The position numbers and the translations under genes were made by a program. A stretch of DNA of 64,000 nucleotides from Ruminococcaceae bacterium P7 (GTDB lineage: Bacteria; Bacillota; Clostridia; Oscillospirales; Acutalibacteraceae): positions 1 to 64,000 of the forward strand of contig FMUA01000007.1 in the NCBI GenBank assembly GCA_900100595.1, given 5' to 3'. The notes under the pieces were generated by a model that did no database searches, was not told the DNA's origin, and saw only the letters and a program-made list of their open reading frames with translations. Below, piece after piece: positions 31,328 to 38,933 of this stretch (position 1 is its first letter; the number at the start of each line of letters is the position of its first letter).

Positions 31328-31357
31328 GACTTTCGTCTCCTTTCTTTCGTTGACTCA

Positions 31358-31387
31358 ATTATATACTATGTTGGTAGGTTTTGTCTA
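31358..31387 (-). promoter_or_regulatory. metY promoter
   Basis: On the minus strand TAGACA (plus 31382-31387) and TATAAT (plus 31358-31363) are 18 bases apart. The spacer holds ACCTACCAACATAGTA, similar to sequences near both Rrf2 genes. Confidence 0.7.
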
Positions 31388-31399
31388 ATACACAAAAAA

Positions 31400-31429
31400 T
31401 ATACCCAGATATAGATTCAATCTATAACC
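31400..31429. promoter_or_regulatory. LysR-type operator, copy 3
   Basis: The site contains the perfect palindrome TATAGATTCAATCTATA inside TATACCC...ATAACC and is centred about 63 bases upstream of the predicted metY start, the same distance as at the ABC operon. The lysR gene starts 1.1 kb further upstream. Confidence 0.7.
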
Positions 31430-31564
31430 GGGTGTTTTCATCTTGATTATCAAGGGGTTGTAGCAGATGTAGCAGGTAATTTCATTAACGATATAAAAAG
31501 AGAGTTATATAGAAAATAAAAAATCTACTTGCTACACCTGCTACACGTTGATGGAATACACAAC
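31430..31564. repeat. Gene-free stretch with a 17-bp inverted repeat
   Basis: No gene is seen. TGTAGCAGATGTAGCAGG at about 31459-31476 is inverted at about 31528-31545 (complement of TGTAGCAGGTGTAGCAAG), separated by an AT-rich 50 bases. The arms are made of tandem GTAGCAG-like units. Function unknown. Confidence 0.5.
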
Positions 31565-31594
31565 AAACAGCCCGCTCAAACGAACGGGCTGTTT
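31565..31594 (-). terminator. Terminator of the lysR gene
   Basis: AAACAGCCCG (31565-31574) pairs with CGGGCTGTTT (31585-31594); on the minus strand it is followed by GTTG. It lies two bases after the lysR stop. Confidence 0.75.
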
Positions 31595-31596
31595 GA

Positions 31597-32538
31597 TCAT
31601 TTGTGTGATTCCTGATAACTGCAAAGGTATTGTTTAAGTTCCTTCACATACAATTGCGCGATGTGGCTTAAAAGCAGATTCTTCTTTGAAATGTAGCCTA
31701 TCACCATATTGCTGACAACGGTGTCGTCGTCGGGTTCAAACGGAACCGCAAGATAATCCGAGCCGTTGAGCTCCTCGCTGATGACGCCCGAGCAAAGGGT
31801 GTAGCCGTTCAGCCCGATCATCAGATTGAGCATGGTTGCCCTGTCTGTCGCCTTGATCGTCTTTGGGTATTCGCTTGTGCTGAGTATCTCCTCGGCGTAG
31901 TAAAACGAGCCCTTGTCGCCCTGCTCGAAGGAAAGGCAGGGGTACTCCTTCAGATCCTCAAAGCGGATTTTTTCTTTCTCGGCGAGCGGATGACCCTTCC
32001 ATAAATAGACATATGCGCTGCATTCCGTCAGCGGCGTAAAGATCAGGCTGTTGGATCTCAGCAGCTTTTCAAGCGGCTTGCGGTTGAAATCATTCAGATA
32101 TAATATACCTATTTCGCTCTTGCCCAAGGCAACATCGTCAATCACATCGCGGGTGCGAGTTTCACGTATTGCGAATTCATATTCATCCGTGCCGAAGTGC
32201 TTCACCATCTCCACAAAGCTCTTGACCGCGAAGGAATAGTGCTGGGTAGAAATACCGAACTTCTTTTTCAGATTGCCGCTCTTGCCGTATTTTTCAAGCA
32301 GATTGTCGTACTGCGAAAGCACCTCACGCGCGTAGCGGATAAACTCCAAGCCGTCGTTTGTCGGCGATACTCCCCTGCCGCTTCGGTTGAAAACGGTGAT
32401 TCCTATTTCCTTTTCAAGCTCCTGCAAGGCAGACGTCAAGGACGGCTGCGCGATATACAGCTGTTCCGAAGCCTTGTTCAACGAGCCTTCGTCGCAGATG
32501 ACCGTCACATATCTTAACTGTTGTATTGTCAAATTCAA
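31597..32538 (-). CDS. LysR family transcriptional regulator
   Basis: This 313-residue regulator has the winged HTH at residues 1-60 (QQLRYVTVICDEGSLNKASEQLYIAQPSLTSALQELEKEIG, split here for display, and FNRSGRGVSPTNDG) and a periplasmic-binding-like effector domain. Because it lies next to metY and three promoters of sulfur genes share a LysR-type box, it is the best candidate for their activator, comparable to CysL/CmbR-type sulfur regulators that sense O-acetylserine or related compounds. The effector is unknown. It is followed by its own terminator. Confidence 0.87.
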   Translation of the reverse strand: MNLTIQQLRYVTVICDEGSLNKASEQLYIAQPSLTSALQELEKEIGITVFNRSGRGVSPTNDGLEFIRYAREVLSQYDNLLEKYGKSGNLKKKFGISTQHYSFAVKSFVEMVKHFGTDEYEFAIRETRTRDVIDDVALGKSEIGILYLNDFNRKPLEKLLRSNSLIFTPLTECSAYVYLWKGHPLAEKEKIRFEDLKEYPCLSFEQGDKGSFYYAEEILSTSEYPKTIKATDRATMLNLMIGLNGYTLCSGVISEELNGSDYLAVPFEPDDDTVVSNMVIGYISKKNLLLSHIAQLYVKELKQYLCSYQESHK

Positions 32539-32543
32539 TCACC

Positions 32544-32975
32544 CTAAATGATATAATCATAGCCCGTTTTATCCGTGCGAGCCAAATCCGCGATCGTGAA
32601 GCTGTCTGTATAGCGGCGGATAGCGTCGTTAAGACCGCGCCAGAATTCACGCGTTCTGCATTCACCGACCCTCGGACAAGGCAGGTTGGTTTCCTCCATA
32701 CAGGCAACAGGCGCAAGACTGCCCTCCATCATGCGAAGTATCTCACCGACGTTTATCTCGTCAGGCGCTTTTGCTAATTTATATCCGCCGCCCTTGCCGC
32801 GCAAGCCGGTGACGATTTTATTCACGACAAGCTGCCTCACTATACTTTCCAGGTATTTTTCGGAAATCTCCTGCCGATCCGCTATATCACTCAATTTGAT
32901 ATATTCCTGACTACTGTGCTCCGCCATGTCGATCAGGACACGCAGCGCGTAACGCCCTTTGGTTGAAATCAACAT
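32544..32975 (-). CDS. Rrf2 family regulator with IscR-like cysteines, copy 1
   Basis: This 143-residue winged-helix regulator begins MLISTKGRYALRVLIDMAEH and has the Rrf2 wing LRGKGGGYKLAKAP. Three cysteines in CMEETNLPCPRVGEC (C-x7-C-x5-C) match the [2Fe-2S] ligand region of IscR. It is divergent from the second cysK and likely controls it and itself, sensing iron-sulfur or sulfur status. CymR, the Bacillus cysteine regulator of the same family, lacks these cysteines. The start is ATG 32975 behind GGAGTGAG. Confidence 0.87.
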   Translation of the reverse strand: MLISTKGRYALRVLIDMAEHSSQEYIKLSDIADRQEISEKYLESIVRQLVVNKIVTGLRGKGGGYKLAKAPDEINVGEILRMMEGSLAPVACMEETNLPCPRVGECRTREFWRGLNDAIRRYTDSFTIADLARTDKTGYDYII

Positions 32976-33052
32976 AATTCTCACTCCTCAATCGTAATCA
33001 AACTTTTCGACGCGCCGTTGATGAAGGTTTGCAATCATCAAAAGTGTTCAAA

Positions 33053-33072
33053 AGGCGCAGAAAGTGCCCACC
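33053..33072 (-). promoter_or_regulatory. 20-bp conserved leader element, copy 1
   Basis: The minus strand reads GGTGGGCACTTTCTGCGCCT right at the predicted transcription start of rrf2 copy 1. The other rrf2 gene has the same element with one difference at 34682-34701. Confidence 0.55.
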
Positions 33073-33080
33073 GATACCCC

Positions 33081-33109
33081 ATTATAGCAGTATGTTGATA
33101 TGATTTCAA
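33081..33109 (-). promoter_or_regulatory. Promoter of rrf2 copy 1
   Basis: On the minus strand TTGAAA (plus 33104-33109) and TATAAT (plus 33081-33086) are 17 bases apart, with CAACATACTG in the spacer. Confidence 0.6.
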
Positions 33110-33129
33110 GATTATTTTGAAATTTTCTA

Positions 33130-33158
33130 TTGACAAATTCAAAAAAGAGGTGTATGAT
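33130..33158 (+). promoter_or_regulatory. Promoter of the second cysK
   Basis: TTGACA (33130-33135) and TATGAT (33153-33158) are 17 bases apart. CACTAACATACTTCTTTTGTAGG just downstream may be an Rrf2 site. Confidence 0.75.
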
Positions 33159-33215
33159 ATAGCTATTCCACTAACATACTTCTTTTGTAGGTTATATTTT
33201 TTGGAGGTAATCATC

Positions 33216-34148
33216 ATGAGTAAGATTTATCAGACAGCAGACCAGTTGATTGGCAAAACCCCTTTGCTTGAACTGACACACATCGAAAAGGAACTCGGCT
33301 TACAGGCGAAAATCGTCGCCAAGCTTGAATACTTCAACCCGGCAGGCAGCGTTAAGGACAGGATCGCAAAGGCGATGATTGAGGACGCCGAGAGCAAGGG
33401 ACTTATCAAGCCCGGCAGCGTTCTGATCGAGCCGACCTCGGGCAACACGGGCATCGGACTTGCTTCCGTCGCGGCGGCAAAGGGTTACAGACTGATCATC
33501 ACCATGCCCGAGACGATGAGCGTTGAGCGCCGCCAGCTGATGAAGGCATACGGCGCAGAGCTTGTGCTCACCGACGGCACAAAGGGCATGAAGGGCGCGA
33601 TCGCCAAGGCGGAGGAGCTTGCGAAGGAAATCGAGAACAGCTTTATCCCCGGTCAGTTCGTCAATCCCGCGAATCCCGCCGTTCACAGAGCGACAACAGG
33701 TCCCGAGATCTGGGAGGATACCGACGGTGAGGTTGATTTCCTGATTGCAGGAGTCGGCACGGGCGGCACCGTTACGGGCACAGGCGAGTATCTGAAATCG
33801 CAGAAGCCCGACGTCAAGGTCGTTGCCGTTGAGCCTGAAACCTCTCCCGTTCTTTCAAAGGGCGTCGCGGGCGCGCATAAGATCCAGGGTATCGGTGCAG
33901 GCTTCGTTCCCGACGTACTGAACACCGATGTATATGACGAGATCATTCCCGTCTCCAACGAGAACGCGTTTGCCACAGGCAAGTTGATTGGCAGAAGCGA
34001 AGGCGTGCTTGTCGGCATTTCCTCGGGTGCTGCTACCTGGGCAGCAATTGAGCTTGCAAAACGCCCCGAAAACAAGGGCAAAACAATCGTAGTCATCCTT
34101 CCCGACACAGGCGACCGCTACCTCTCCACTCCCCTGTTCGCGGATTAA
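33216..34148 (+). CDS. cysK: Cysteine synthase, second copy
   Basis: This 310-residue O-acetylserine sulfhydrylase has [21 protein letters not shown], the substrate loop [23 protein letters not shown] and [14 protein letters not shown]. It is closely related to the copy at 21110-22033 throughout. ATG 33216 follows TTGGAGG. The gene has its own promoter and lies divergent from an IscR-like regulator and just ahead of the isc-like genes, whereas the other copy is tied to a LysR site and Cys leaders. The two copies may therefore serve different conditions. Confidence 0.93.
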   Translation: MSKIYQTADQLIGKTPLLELTHIEKELGLQAKIVAKLEYFNPAGSVKDRIAKAMIEDAESKGLIKPGSVLIEPTSGNTGIGLASVAAAKGYRLIITMPETMSVERRQLMKAYGAELVLTDGTKGMKGAIAKAEELAKEIENSFIPGQFVNPANPAVHRATTGPEIWEDTDGEVDFLIAGVGTGGTVTGTGEYLKSQKPDVKVVAVEPETSPVLSKGVAGAHKIQGIGAGFVPDVLNTDVYDEIIPVSNENAFATGKLIGRSEGVLVGISSGAATWAAIELAKRPENKGKTIVVILPDTGDRYLSTPLFAD

Positions 34149-34168
34149 GTAAATAGTTTCATCAATAA

Positions 34169-34209
34169 AGCCCTCTTTCTCAGAGAAATTTGAGAAAGAG
34201 GGCTGTTTT
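34169..34209. terminator. Bidirectional terminator between cysK and rrf2 copy 2
   Basis: A perfect 14-bp stem (AGCCCTCTTTCTCA with TGAGAAAGAGGGCT) with an 8-base loop is followed by GTTTTTAT on plus and TTTATTG on minus. Confidence 0.88.
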
Positions 34210-34604
34210 TATAATAAATCGGATAACTTTTTGGAATAAAGAAAATCATGGATCAACTGATTCAGCTCCGACCACATCGGGAGGGTATCGCACTCGGCGG
34301 CTCTGGGGCACGCATCCGCACCGTTTTCAAGGCAGGACACGACCGCCATTGAGTTTTCCATCACATCCAGAATCTCGCCGACGGGGTATTCCTCGGGCTT
34401 TCGGCTGAGCTTGTAGCCGCCGCCTTTGCCGCTTACTCCCTTAAGGAGCTTCGCGTTGACAAGCTCCTTAGCGATGATCTCCAAATATTTTTTTGAGATA
34501 TTCTGCCGCTCGGCGATCTCCTTGAGCGGCACATAGCCGTCGCTGTTTTGCCGCGCGAGGTCGATCATCACCCTCAGCGCGTATCGTCCTTTTGATGAAA
34601 TCAT
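34209..34604 (-). CDS. Rrf2 family regulator with IscR-like cysteines, copy 2
   Basis: This 131-residue paralogue of the regulator at 32544 has MISSKGRYALRVMIDLARQ, the wing VSGKGGGYKLSRKPEEYP and the Cys set CLENGADACPRAAEC with the same C-x7-C-x5-C spacing. It is divergent from the cysteine desulfurase-IscU pair, as iscR commonly is, and a CCTA-N8-TAGG palindrome covers its own -10. It is the best candidate for an iron-sulfur-sensing repressor of that pair. Confidence 0.87.
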   Translation of the reverse strand: MISSKGRYALRVMIDLARQNSDGYVPLKEIAERQNISKKYLEIIAKELVNAKLLKGVSGKGGGYKLSRKPEEYPVGEILDVMENSMAVVSCLENGADACPRAAECDTLPMWSELNQLIHDFLYSKKLSDLL

Positions 34605-34681
34605 GGCTTTCACACCCTTTTTCAGAAGAATCGTTTAATCCCGCCGTATATCAATCTTATTTCAAAAGAAAACGGATGAAC

Positions 34682-34701
34682 AGGCGGAGAAAGTGCCCAC
34701 C
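34682..34701 (-). promoter_or_regulatory. 20-bp conserved leader element, copy 2
   Basis: GGTGGGCACTTTCTCCGCCT on the minus strand differs in one base from the element at 33053-33072 and has the same place just after the predicted transcription start. Confidence 0.55.
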
Positions 34702-34708
34702 GGTACAC

Positions 34709-34724
34709 CCTATTATAACATAGG
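34709..34724. promoter_or_regulatory. Rrf2-type operator over the rrf2 copy 2 promoter
   Basis: CCTATTATAACATAGG is a CCTA-N8-TAGG palindrome that contains the minus-strand -10 TATAAT (plus ATTATA 34712-34717). It suits autoregulation. Confidence 0.55.
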
Positions 34725-34756
34725 TTTAATGGAAAAATCAAGACTATTTTGTATTT

Positions 34757-34790
34757 ACCTATTGACACGGTAGGCGTATATGGTTATAAT
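34757..34790 (+). promoter_or_regulatory. Promoter and operator of the cysteine desulfurase genes
   Basis: TTGACA (34762-34767) and TATAAT (34785-34790) are 17 bases apart. The -35 is embedded in CCTATTGACACGGTAGG, a CCTA-N9-TAGG palindrome. Confidence 0.78.
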
Positions 34791-34819
34791 AGAACCATCG
34801 ACAAAAAGGAGCTGACATT

Positions 34820-36010
34820 ATGCAAATATACGCGGACAACGCCGCCACCACCAAAATGAGCGAGACGGCGATTGAGGCAATGACGGACTGTGTGCGAAAC
34901 TGGTACGGCAATCCGTCGAGCCTGTACACCATCGGCCAGAAGGCAAAGGAAAAGCTTGAAATCGCGCGTGAGGAAATCGCCGCTGTTATCAACGCAAATC
35001 CGAGAGAGATTATCTTCACCTCCGGCGGCAGTGAAGCGGACAATCAGGCGCTCCTGACCGCCGCTCTCAACGGCAAAAAGCAGGGTAAAACGCACATCAT
35101 TTCGAGCGCGTTTGAGCACCACGCGATTTTGCACACGCTGAACAAGCTCGAAAAAAACGGCTTTGAGATCACTCTCCTGCCCGTTCACGAGAATGGCATC
35201 ATCCGTTTGGATGAGCTGGAACAAGCGATCTGCGAGGACACCTGTCTTGTCACGATCATGACCGCCAACAATGAGATCGGCACCATCCAGCCGATTGCTG
35301 AGATCGGTGAGATTTGCAAAAAGCACGGCGTTCTCTTCCACACCGACGCGGTTCAGGCGGTCGGACATCTGCCGCTCGACGTAAAGGCACAGCACATCGA
35401 TATGCTCTCAGCCTCGGCGCATAAATTTCACGGTCCCAAGGGCGTCGGCTTTTTGTACGCGCGCAAGGGTATCATTCTGCAAAATCTGATCGAGGGCGGC
35501 GCACAGGAGCGCGGCAAACGCGCAGGCACCGAGAATCTTCCCGGCATTATGGCTATGGCAGCCGCACTAAAGGAAGCCGCCGCGAATATGGCAGAGAACA
35601 ACGCCCATCTGACCGAGATACGCGACTATCTCATCAAGGGCTTGTCCGCCATCCCGCACAGCGCGCTAAACGGCGACTCAAAGAAAAGGCTTCCCGGCAA
35701 CGTCAATTTCAGCTTTGAGGGAATCGAAGGCGAGGGCATTCTGCTCCTGCTCGATCAAAAGGGCATCTCTGCATCATCCGGAAGCGCCTGCACCTCGGGA
35801 GCGCTCGACCCGAGCCATGTACTGCTTGCGATAGGCAGGATTCACGACGTTGCGCACGGCTCGCTGCGGCTCTCAATCGGCGAGGATATCACCAAAGAGG
35901 AAGCGGATTATATCATCGAATCCGTCAAAGAGGTAGTAGCGCATCTCAGAAGCTTCTCCCCCGTCTGGCGCGACCTGACGGAAGGCAAAAAAGAATTTAT
36001 CTTGAAATAG
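34820..36010 (+). CDS. Cysteine desulfurase (NifS/IscS family)
   Basis: This 396-residue PLP enzyme removes sulfur from cysteine as a persulfide for iron-sulfur cluster assembly. Seen are MQIYADNAATTKMSETAIEAM, FTSGGSEADNQALL, HTDAVQAVGHLPLD, the PLP lysine in SASAHKFHGPKGVGF, and the persulfide Cys in SSGSACTSGALDPSHVL. The SGSACTSG loop and length place it in the NifS/IscS class. It is 14 bases upstream of the scaffold gene and carries an Rrf2-type operator at its promoter. Confidence 0.93.
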   Translation: MQIYADNAATTKMSETAIEAMTDCVRNWYGNPSSLYTIGQKAKEKLEIAREEIAAVINANPREIIFTSGGSEADNQALLTAALNGKKQGKTHIISSAFEHHAILHTLNKLEKNGFEITLLPVHENGIIRLDELEQAICEDTCLVTIMTANNEIGTIQPIAEIGEICKKHGVLFHTDAVQAVGHLPLDVKAQHIDMLSASAHKFHGPKGVGFLYARKGIILQNLIEGGAQERGKRAGTENLPGIMAMAAALKEAAANMAENNAHLTEIRDYLIKGLSAIPHSALNGDSKKRLPGNVNFSFEGIEGEGILLLLDQKGISASSGSACTSGALDPSHVLLAIGRIHDVAHGSLRLSIGEDITKEEADYIIESVKEVVAHLRSFSPVWRDLTEGKKEFILK

Positions 36011-36024
36011 GAGGATTTTTCACA

Positions 36025-36405
36025 ATGGCATTATACAGCGATAAAGTTATGGATCACTTTTTGAAGCCGCGCAACCTCGGCGTTATTGAGGACGCGGACG
36101 GAATCGGCGAGGTCGGCAACGCCAAGTGCGGCGACATTATGAAGATGTACCTGAAAATCGACGACGATATCATCACCGACGTGAAGTTTGAAACCTTCGG
36201 CTGCGCAAGCGCGATCGCTTCAAGCTCGATGGCGACGGAGCTTATCAAGGGCGCGAGCGTTGAGGACGCGATGCAGCTCACCAACAAAGCCGTAGCGGAA
36301 GCCCTCGACGGTCTCCCGGCATACAAAATGCACTGCTCTGTGCTCGCAGAGGAAGCGATCCAGGCAGCGCTGGAGGATTATAAAAGCAAACAGGCACAAG
36401 CGTAA
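36025..36405 (+). CDS. iscU: Iron-sulfur scaffold protein IscU/NifU N-terminal type
   Basis: This 126-residue scaffold receives sulfur from the desulfurase. It begins MALYSDKVMDHFLKPRNLG and holds the three cluster cysteines in GNAKCGDIMK, FGCASAIASSS and MHCSVLAEEA, with the Asp of the KCGD motif. No HscA/HscB or ferredoxin follow, which is usual for Clostridia with a minimal NifS-NifU pair. It has AGGAGG upstream. Confidence 0.92.
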   Translation: MALYSDKVMDHFLKPRNLGVIEDADGIGEVGNAKCGDIMKMYLKIDDDIITDVKFETFGCASAIASSSMATELIKGASVEDAMQLTNKAVAEALDGLPAYKMHCSVLAEEAIQAALEDYKSKQAQA

Positions 36406-36480
36406 AAATATCAGAGCAGGAGCATTTGCCGCGTATTATACGGGCACTTAGGTTCTTGTTTTTACTGCACGATTACAAAC

Positions 36481-36520
36481 GCCGACAGCGGGACAGATAC
36501 TTTTCTGTCCCGCTGTCGGC
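36481..36520 (+). terminator. Terminator after iscU
   Basis: A 16-bp perfect stem (GCCGACAGCGGGACAG with its complement at 36505-36520) and 8-base loop; the following TTATTATCTG is only moderately T-rich. It may also end the convergent gene. Confidence 0.75.
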
Positions 36521-36611
36521 TTATTATCTGAATTTACTTTCATGTTATCCGCGTTGTTTTTCTTCGCTTCCGTTAAAAATGGCAGTATCGGTAATCAGAT
36601 CTTATGACGTT

Positions 36612-37409
36612 TCAATTGTTAATATGATCTCCTGAATATTTCACATAAGCGTCAGGATAGTAATTTTGAACTGCATCCAACTTGTTAATTGCTTCTTTCT
36701 CGGTTCCATACTGACCGGCAGTAACCACATACCATTTCTCGCTGTTCAAATTGCTCCAATCTGTGGTAGTAAAAACAAAGCCTTGAAAGCCGTTTGAAGA
36801 AACCTCCCCTGCAAAGCTTGAGGCCTCATCATAGCTTTTTGAGGCATATACCCAAATCCCGTAAAACGATGAATAGCTGGCGTTGGATGATGATTTCTTA
36901 TACTCTCCGGAATATTTTACATACGCGTCAGGATATTTCTTCTTTACCGCGCTGAGATGATTATTCGCTTCATTCTCAGTTGAATACTTACCGGCGGTAA
37001 CAACGTACCATTCCTCGTCATTCAGGTTATTCCACTGTATCGTGTTCTCGGTATAACCGCTAAAGCCGTTGATAGAAACATCATTGGCAAAGCTTGATGC
37101 TTCATTACTGCTTTTGGAAGCGTATACCCAAATCCCGTAAAAAGGAGTATCATAGTGAAACGCCGCCTCATTTTCGTTTGGAGCTGACTGAGGAGCATCA
37201 GCTGCCGACACCGCTGAAGCTGCATTATCCTCCTTAACAGGTTGCGTTTCTTTTGCGGTTTCGCTGTTAGCTGCAGGCACGGTATTCACTGCAGTTTCAC
37301 TGCTCGCCGCAGATTCATTTTGCTGATAATAATTATTGGTTACAAGAGAACACGAAGTAAAAACAACAGCTGATAAAACGGCTATTATCGATACAAAAAT
37401 CCTTTTCAT
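36612..37409 (-). CDS. Lipoprotein with two tandem SPOR-like repeats
   Basis: This 265-residue lipoprotein has signal MKRIFVSIIAVLSAVVFTSC, an Ala/Ser/Glu-rich linker and two near-identical repeats of about 82 residues. Each starts FYGIWVYASKS and contains EWYVVTAGKYSTENEA or KWYVVTAGQYGTEKEA and YPDAYVKYSG. The WYVVTAG-Y-EA pattern resembles SPOR domains that bind denuded peptidoglycan, but the long FYGIWVYASKS lead-in is unusual. It is probably anchored outside the membrane and binds the cell wall. ATG 37409 follows GGGGGAAAG. Confidence 0.78.
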   Translation of the reverse strand: MKRIFVSIIAVLSAVVFTSCSLVTNNYYQQNESAASSETAVNTVPAANSETAKETQPVKEDNAASAVSAADAPQSAPNENEAAFHYDTPFYGIWVYASKSSNEASSFANDVSINGFSGYTENTIQWNNLNDEEWYVVTAGKYSTENEANNHLSAVKKKYPDAYVKYSGEYKKSSSNASYSSFYGIWVYASKSYDEASSFAGEVSSNGFQGFVFTTTDWSNLNSEKWYVVTAGQYGTEKEAINKLDAVQNYYPDAYVKYSGDHINN

Positions 37410-37487
37410 TATCTTTCCCCCTCGTCTATAAAAACAATGATTCATCGTCTTAACATACAATATACCATAAAAAACCAGAAATAGCAA

Positions 37488-37838
37488 GATAAGAACATCG
37501 GAACCGGTTTTCTTTCACGATTGCATAGCTGTCATCAAGCTGCTTCTTGATTTTCTCAATATCCGCGTTTTCTTTCGATCGCGTTCAAAACAGATAAATC
37601 AAATGATTGAATTGCTTCGATGATACATACAACTTTATTGTGAAAGCTATTTTCATTATACTATATGTTTTTTCAAAATCCAAGTGTAAATTGCAGAAAA
37701 GCGCATATTTTTTTATAAAGTCTATTGCCATTTTGCATTACTTTTGTGTATAATAGTAATGATAAAAGACACAAAACCATAAATACAAACTGCATTTTGC
37801 AGTAACAATCAATCACTCTTAGAAAGAAGGATATTATT
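37488..37838. other. Intergenic region with a gene remnant and promoter
   Basis: On the minus strand about 37500-37600 reads as a frameshifted coding remnant (ADIEKIKKQLDDSYAIVKEN); no full frame remains. On the plus strand TTGCCA (37725-37730) and TATAAT (37749-37754), 18 bases apart, form a likely promoter for the gene at 37839. Confidence 0.45.
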
Positions 37839-38708
37839 TTGAAAAAAATCTTAGTCATTCTATTAGCGGCGGCAATGACGGTACCTTTTGCGGCATGCTC
37901 CGCGCAGCAGCAGTCCGGGAATAACAGCGGGCAGCCGGAAACTGCCGCTGCACAGACTGAAACGAAAAGTGCACAGACCGAAACTGACAGAGAAACGATT
38001 TATCAGGTTGCCCTCCTGCAATCGCTGACGCAGGGCTACTATGACGGCATTATCAAGGTTAGCGAGCTAAAAGAGCACGGCGACATCGGTATCGGAACCT
38101 TTGAGGGCGTCAACGGCGAGATGATCGTGCTCGACGGCACGGTGTATCAGGCGCTCGGCGACGGCACGGTTCAGGAAGCGGCTGATGACAAAACCGTTCC
38201 GTTCTCCAACGTGACCTTCTTTGACAAGGACGGCGGCGCGGAGCTTTCCGATATCAATGACGTCAACGCCTTAAAGGAAAAACTCAACGCGATGGTTGAG
38301 GAAAACGGCAAAAACCTGTTCTACTTTGTAAAAATGAGCGGCACCTTTGAGAAGATGAACGTGCGCAGTGAAATAAAGCAGGAAAAGCCCTATAAGACGC
38401 TCGACAAGGCGCTCGAAACAGACCAGAGAGAATTTAACTATGACAACATTACGGGTACGGTCGTCGCTTTGTACTGCCCCGATTACATGGGCGGACTGAA
38501 CACCCCCGGCTGGCATTTCCACTTTATCTCCGATGACAAAACAAAGGGCGGTCATTTGCTTGACCTTCAATTCGCAAAAGCAACGGCGGAGTATGACGCT
38601 ACACCCGGATTTGATATGTGCCTGACGGATAACGGCGATTTCCAAAAGATGGAGCTTTCTAAGGACGTCAGCGACGCCATCAAGAAGGTTGAAACAAACG
38701 AGGAATAA
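37839..38708 (+). CDS. Alpha-acetolactate decarboxylase-like lipoprotein
   Basis: This 289-residue protein starts with a lipoprotein signal (MKKILVILLAAAMTVPFAAC) and a Gln/Thr/Glu-rich linker. From residue 50 it follows acetolactate decarboxylase (BudA/AlsD): YQVALLQSLTQGYYDGIIKVS, ELKEHGDIGIGTFEG, MIVLDGTVYQ and the zinc-binding TPGWHFHFISDDKTKGGH. BudA makes acetoin from acetolactate in the cytoplasm, so an exported lipoprotein form is unexpected and may act on another secreted substrate. It is four bases upstream of a truncated second copy. Confidence 0.82.
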   Translation: MKKILVILLAAAMTVPFAACSAQQQSGNNSGQPETAAAQTETKSAQTETDRETIYQVALLQSLTQGYYDGIIKVSELKEHGDIGIGTFEGVNGEMIVLDGTVYQALGDGTVQEAADDKTVPFSNVTFFDKDGGAELSDINDVNALKEKLNAMVEENGKNLFYFVKMSGTFEKMNVRSEIKQEKPYKTLDKALETDQREFNYDNITGTVVALYCPDYMGGLNTPGWHFHFISDDKTKGGHLLDLQFAKATAEYDATPGFDMCLTDNGDFQKMELSKDVSDAIKKVETNEE

Positions 38709-38712
38709 CAAG

Positions 38713-38898
38713 ATGAAATCAAATAATATATATCAGGCTTCCACACTTCAGGCTTTAGCGCTTGGATATACAAAGCCCGTTATCACGGTGCGGGAATTAT
38801 TGGAGCACGGCGATACGGGTCTCGGTACCTTCGAGCATGTGGACGGCGAGACGATCATTCTGGACGGCGTATGCTATCAGGCGAAGGGAAACGGTTGA
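38713..38898 (+). pseudogene. Truncated acetolactate decarboxylase copy
   Basis: The 61-residue frame YQASTLQALALGYTKPVITV, ELLEHGDTGLGTFEHVDGE, IILDGVCYQAKGNG matches only the first quarter of the family and lacks every zinc ligand and any signal peptide. A normal enzyme has about 240 residues. It is probably a deletion remnant of a second (cytoplasmic) budA, though its frame is intact and it lies between two expressed-looking genes. Confidence 0.7.
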
Positions 38899-38933
38899 TG
38901 ATTGATACGAAATGAGGATGGTGACGGTGACTT

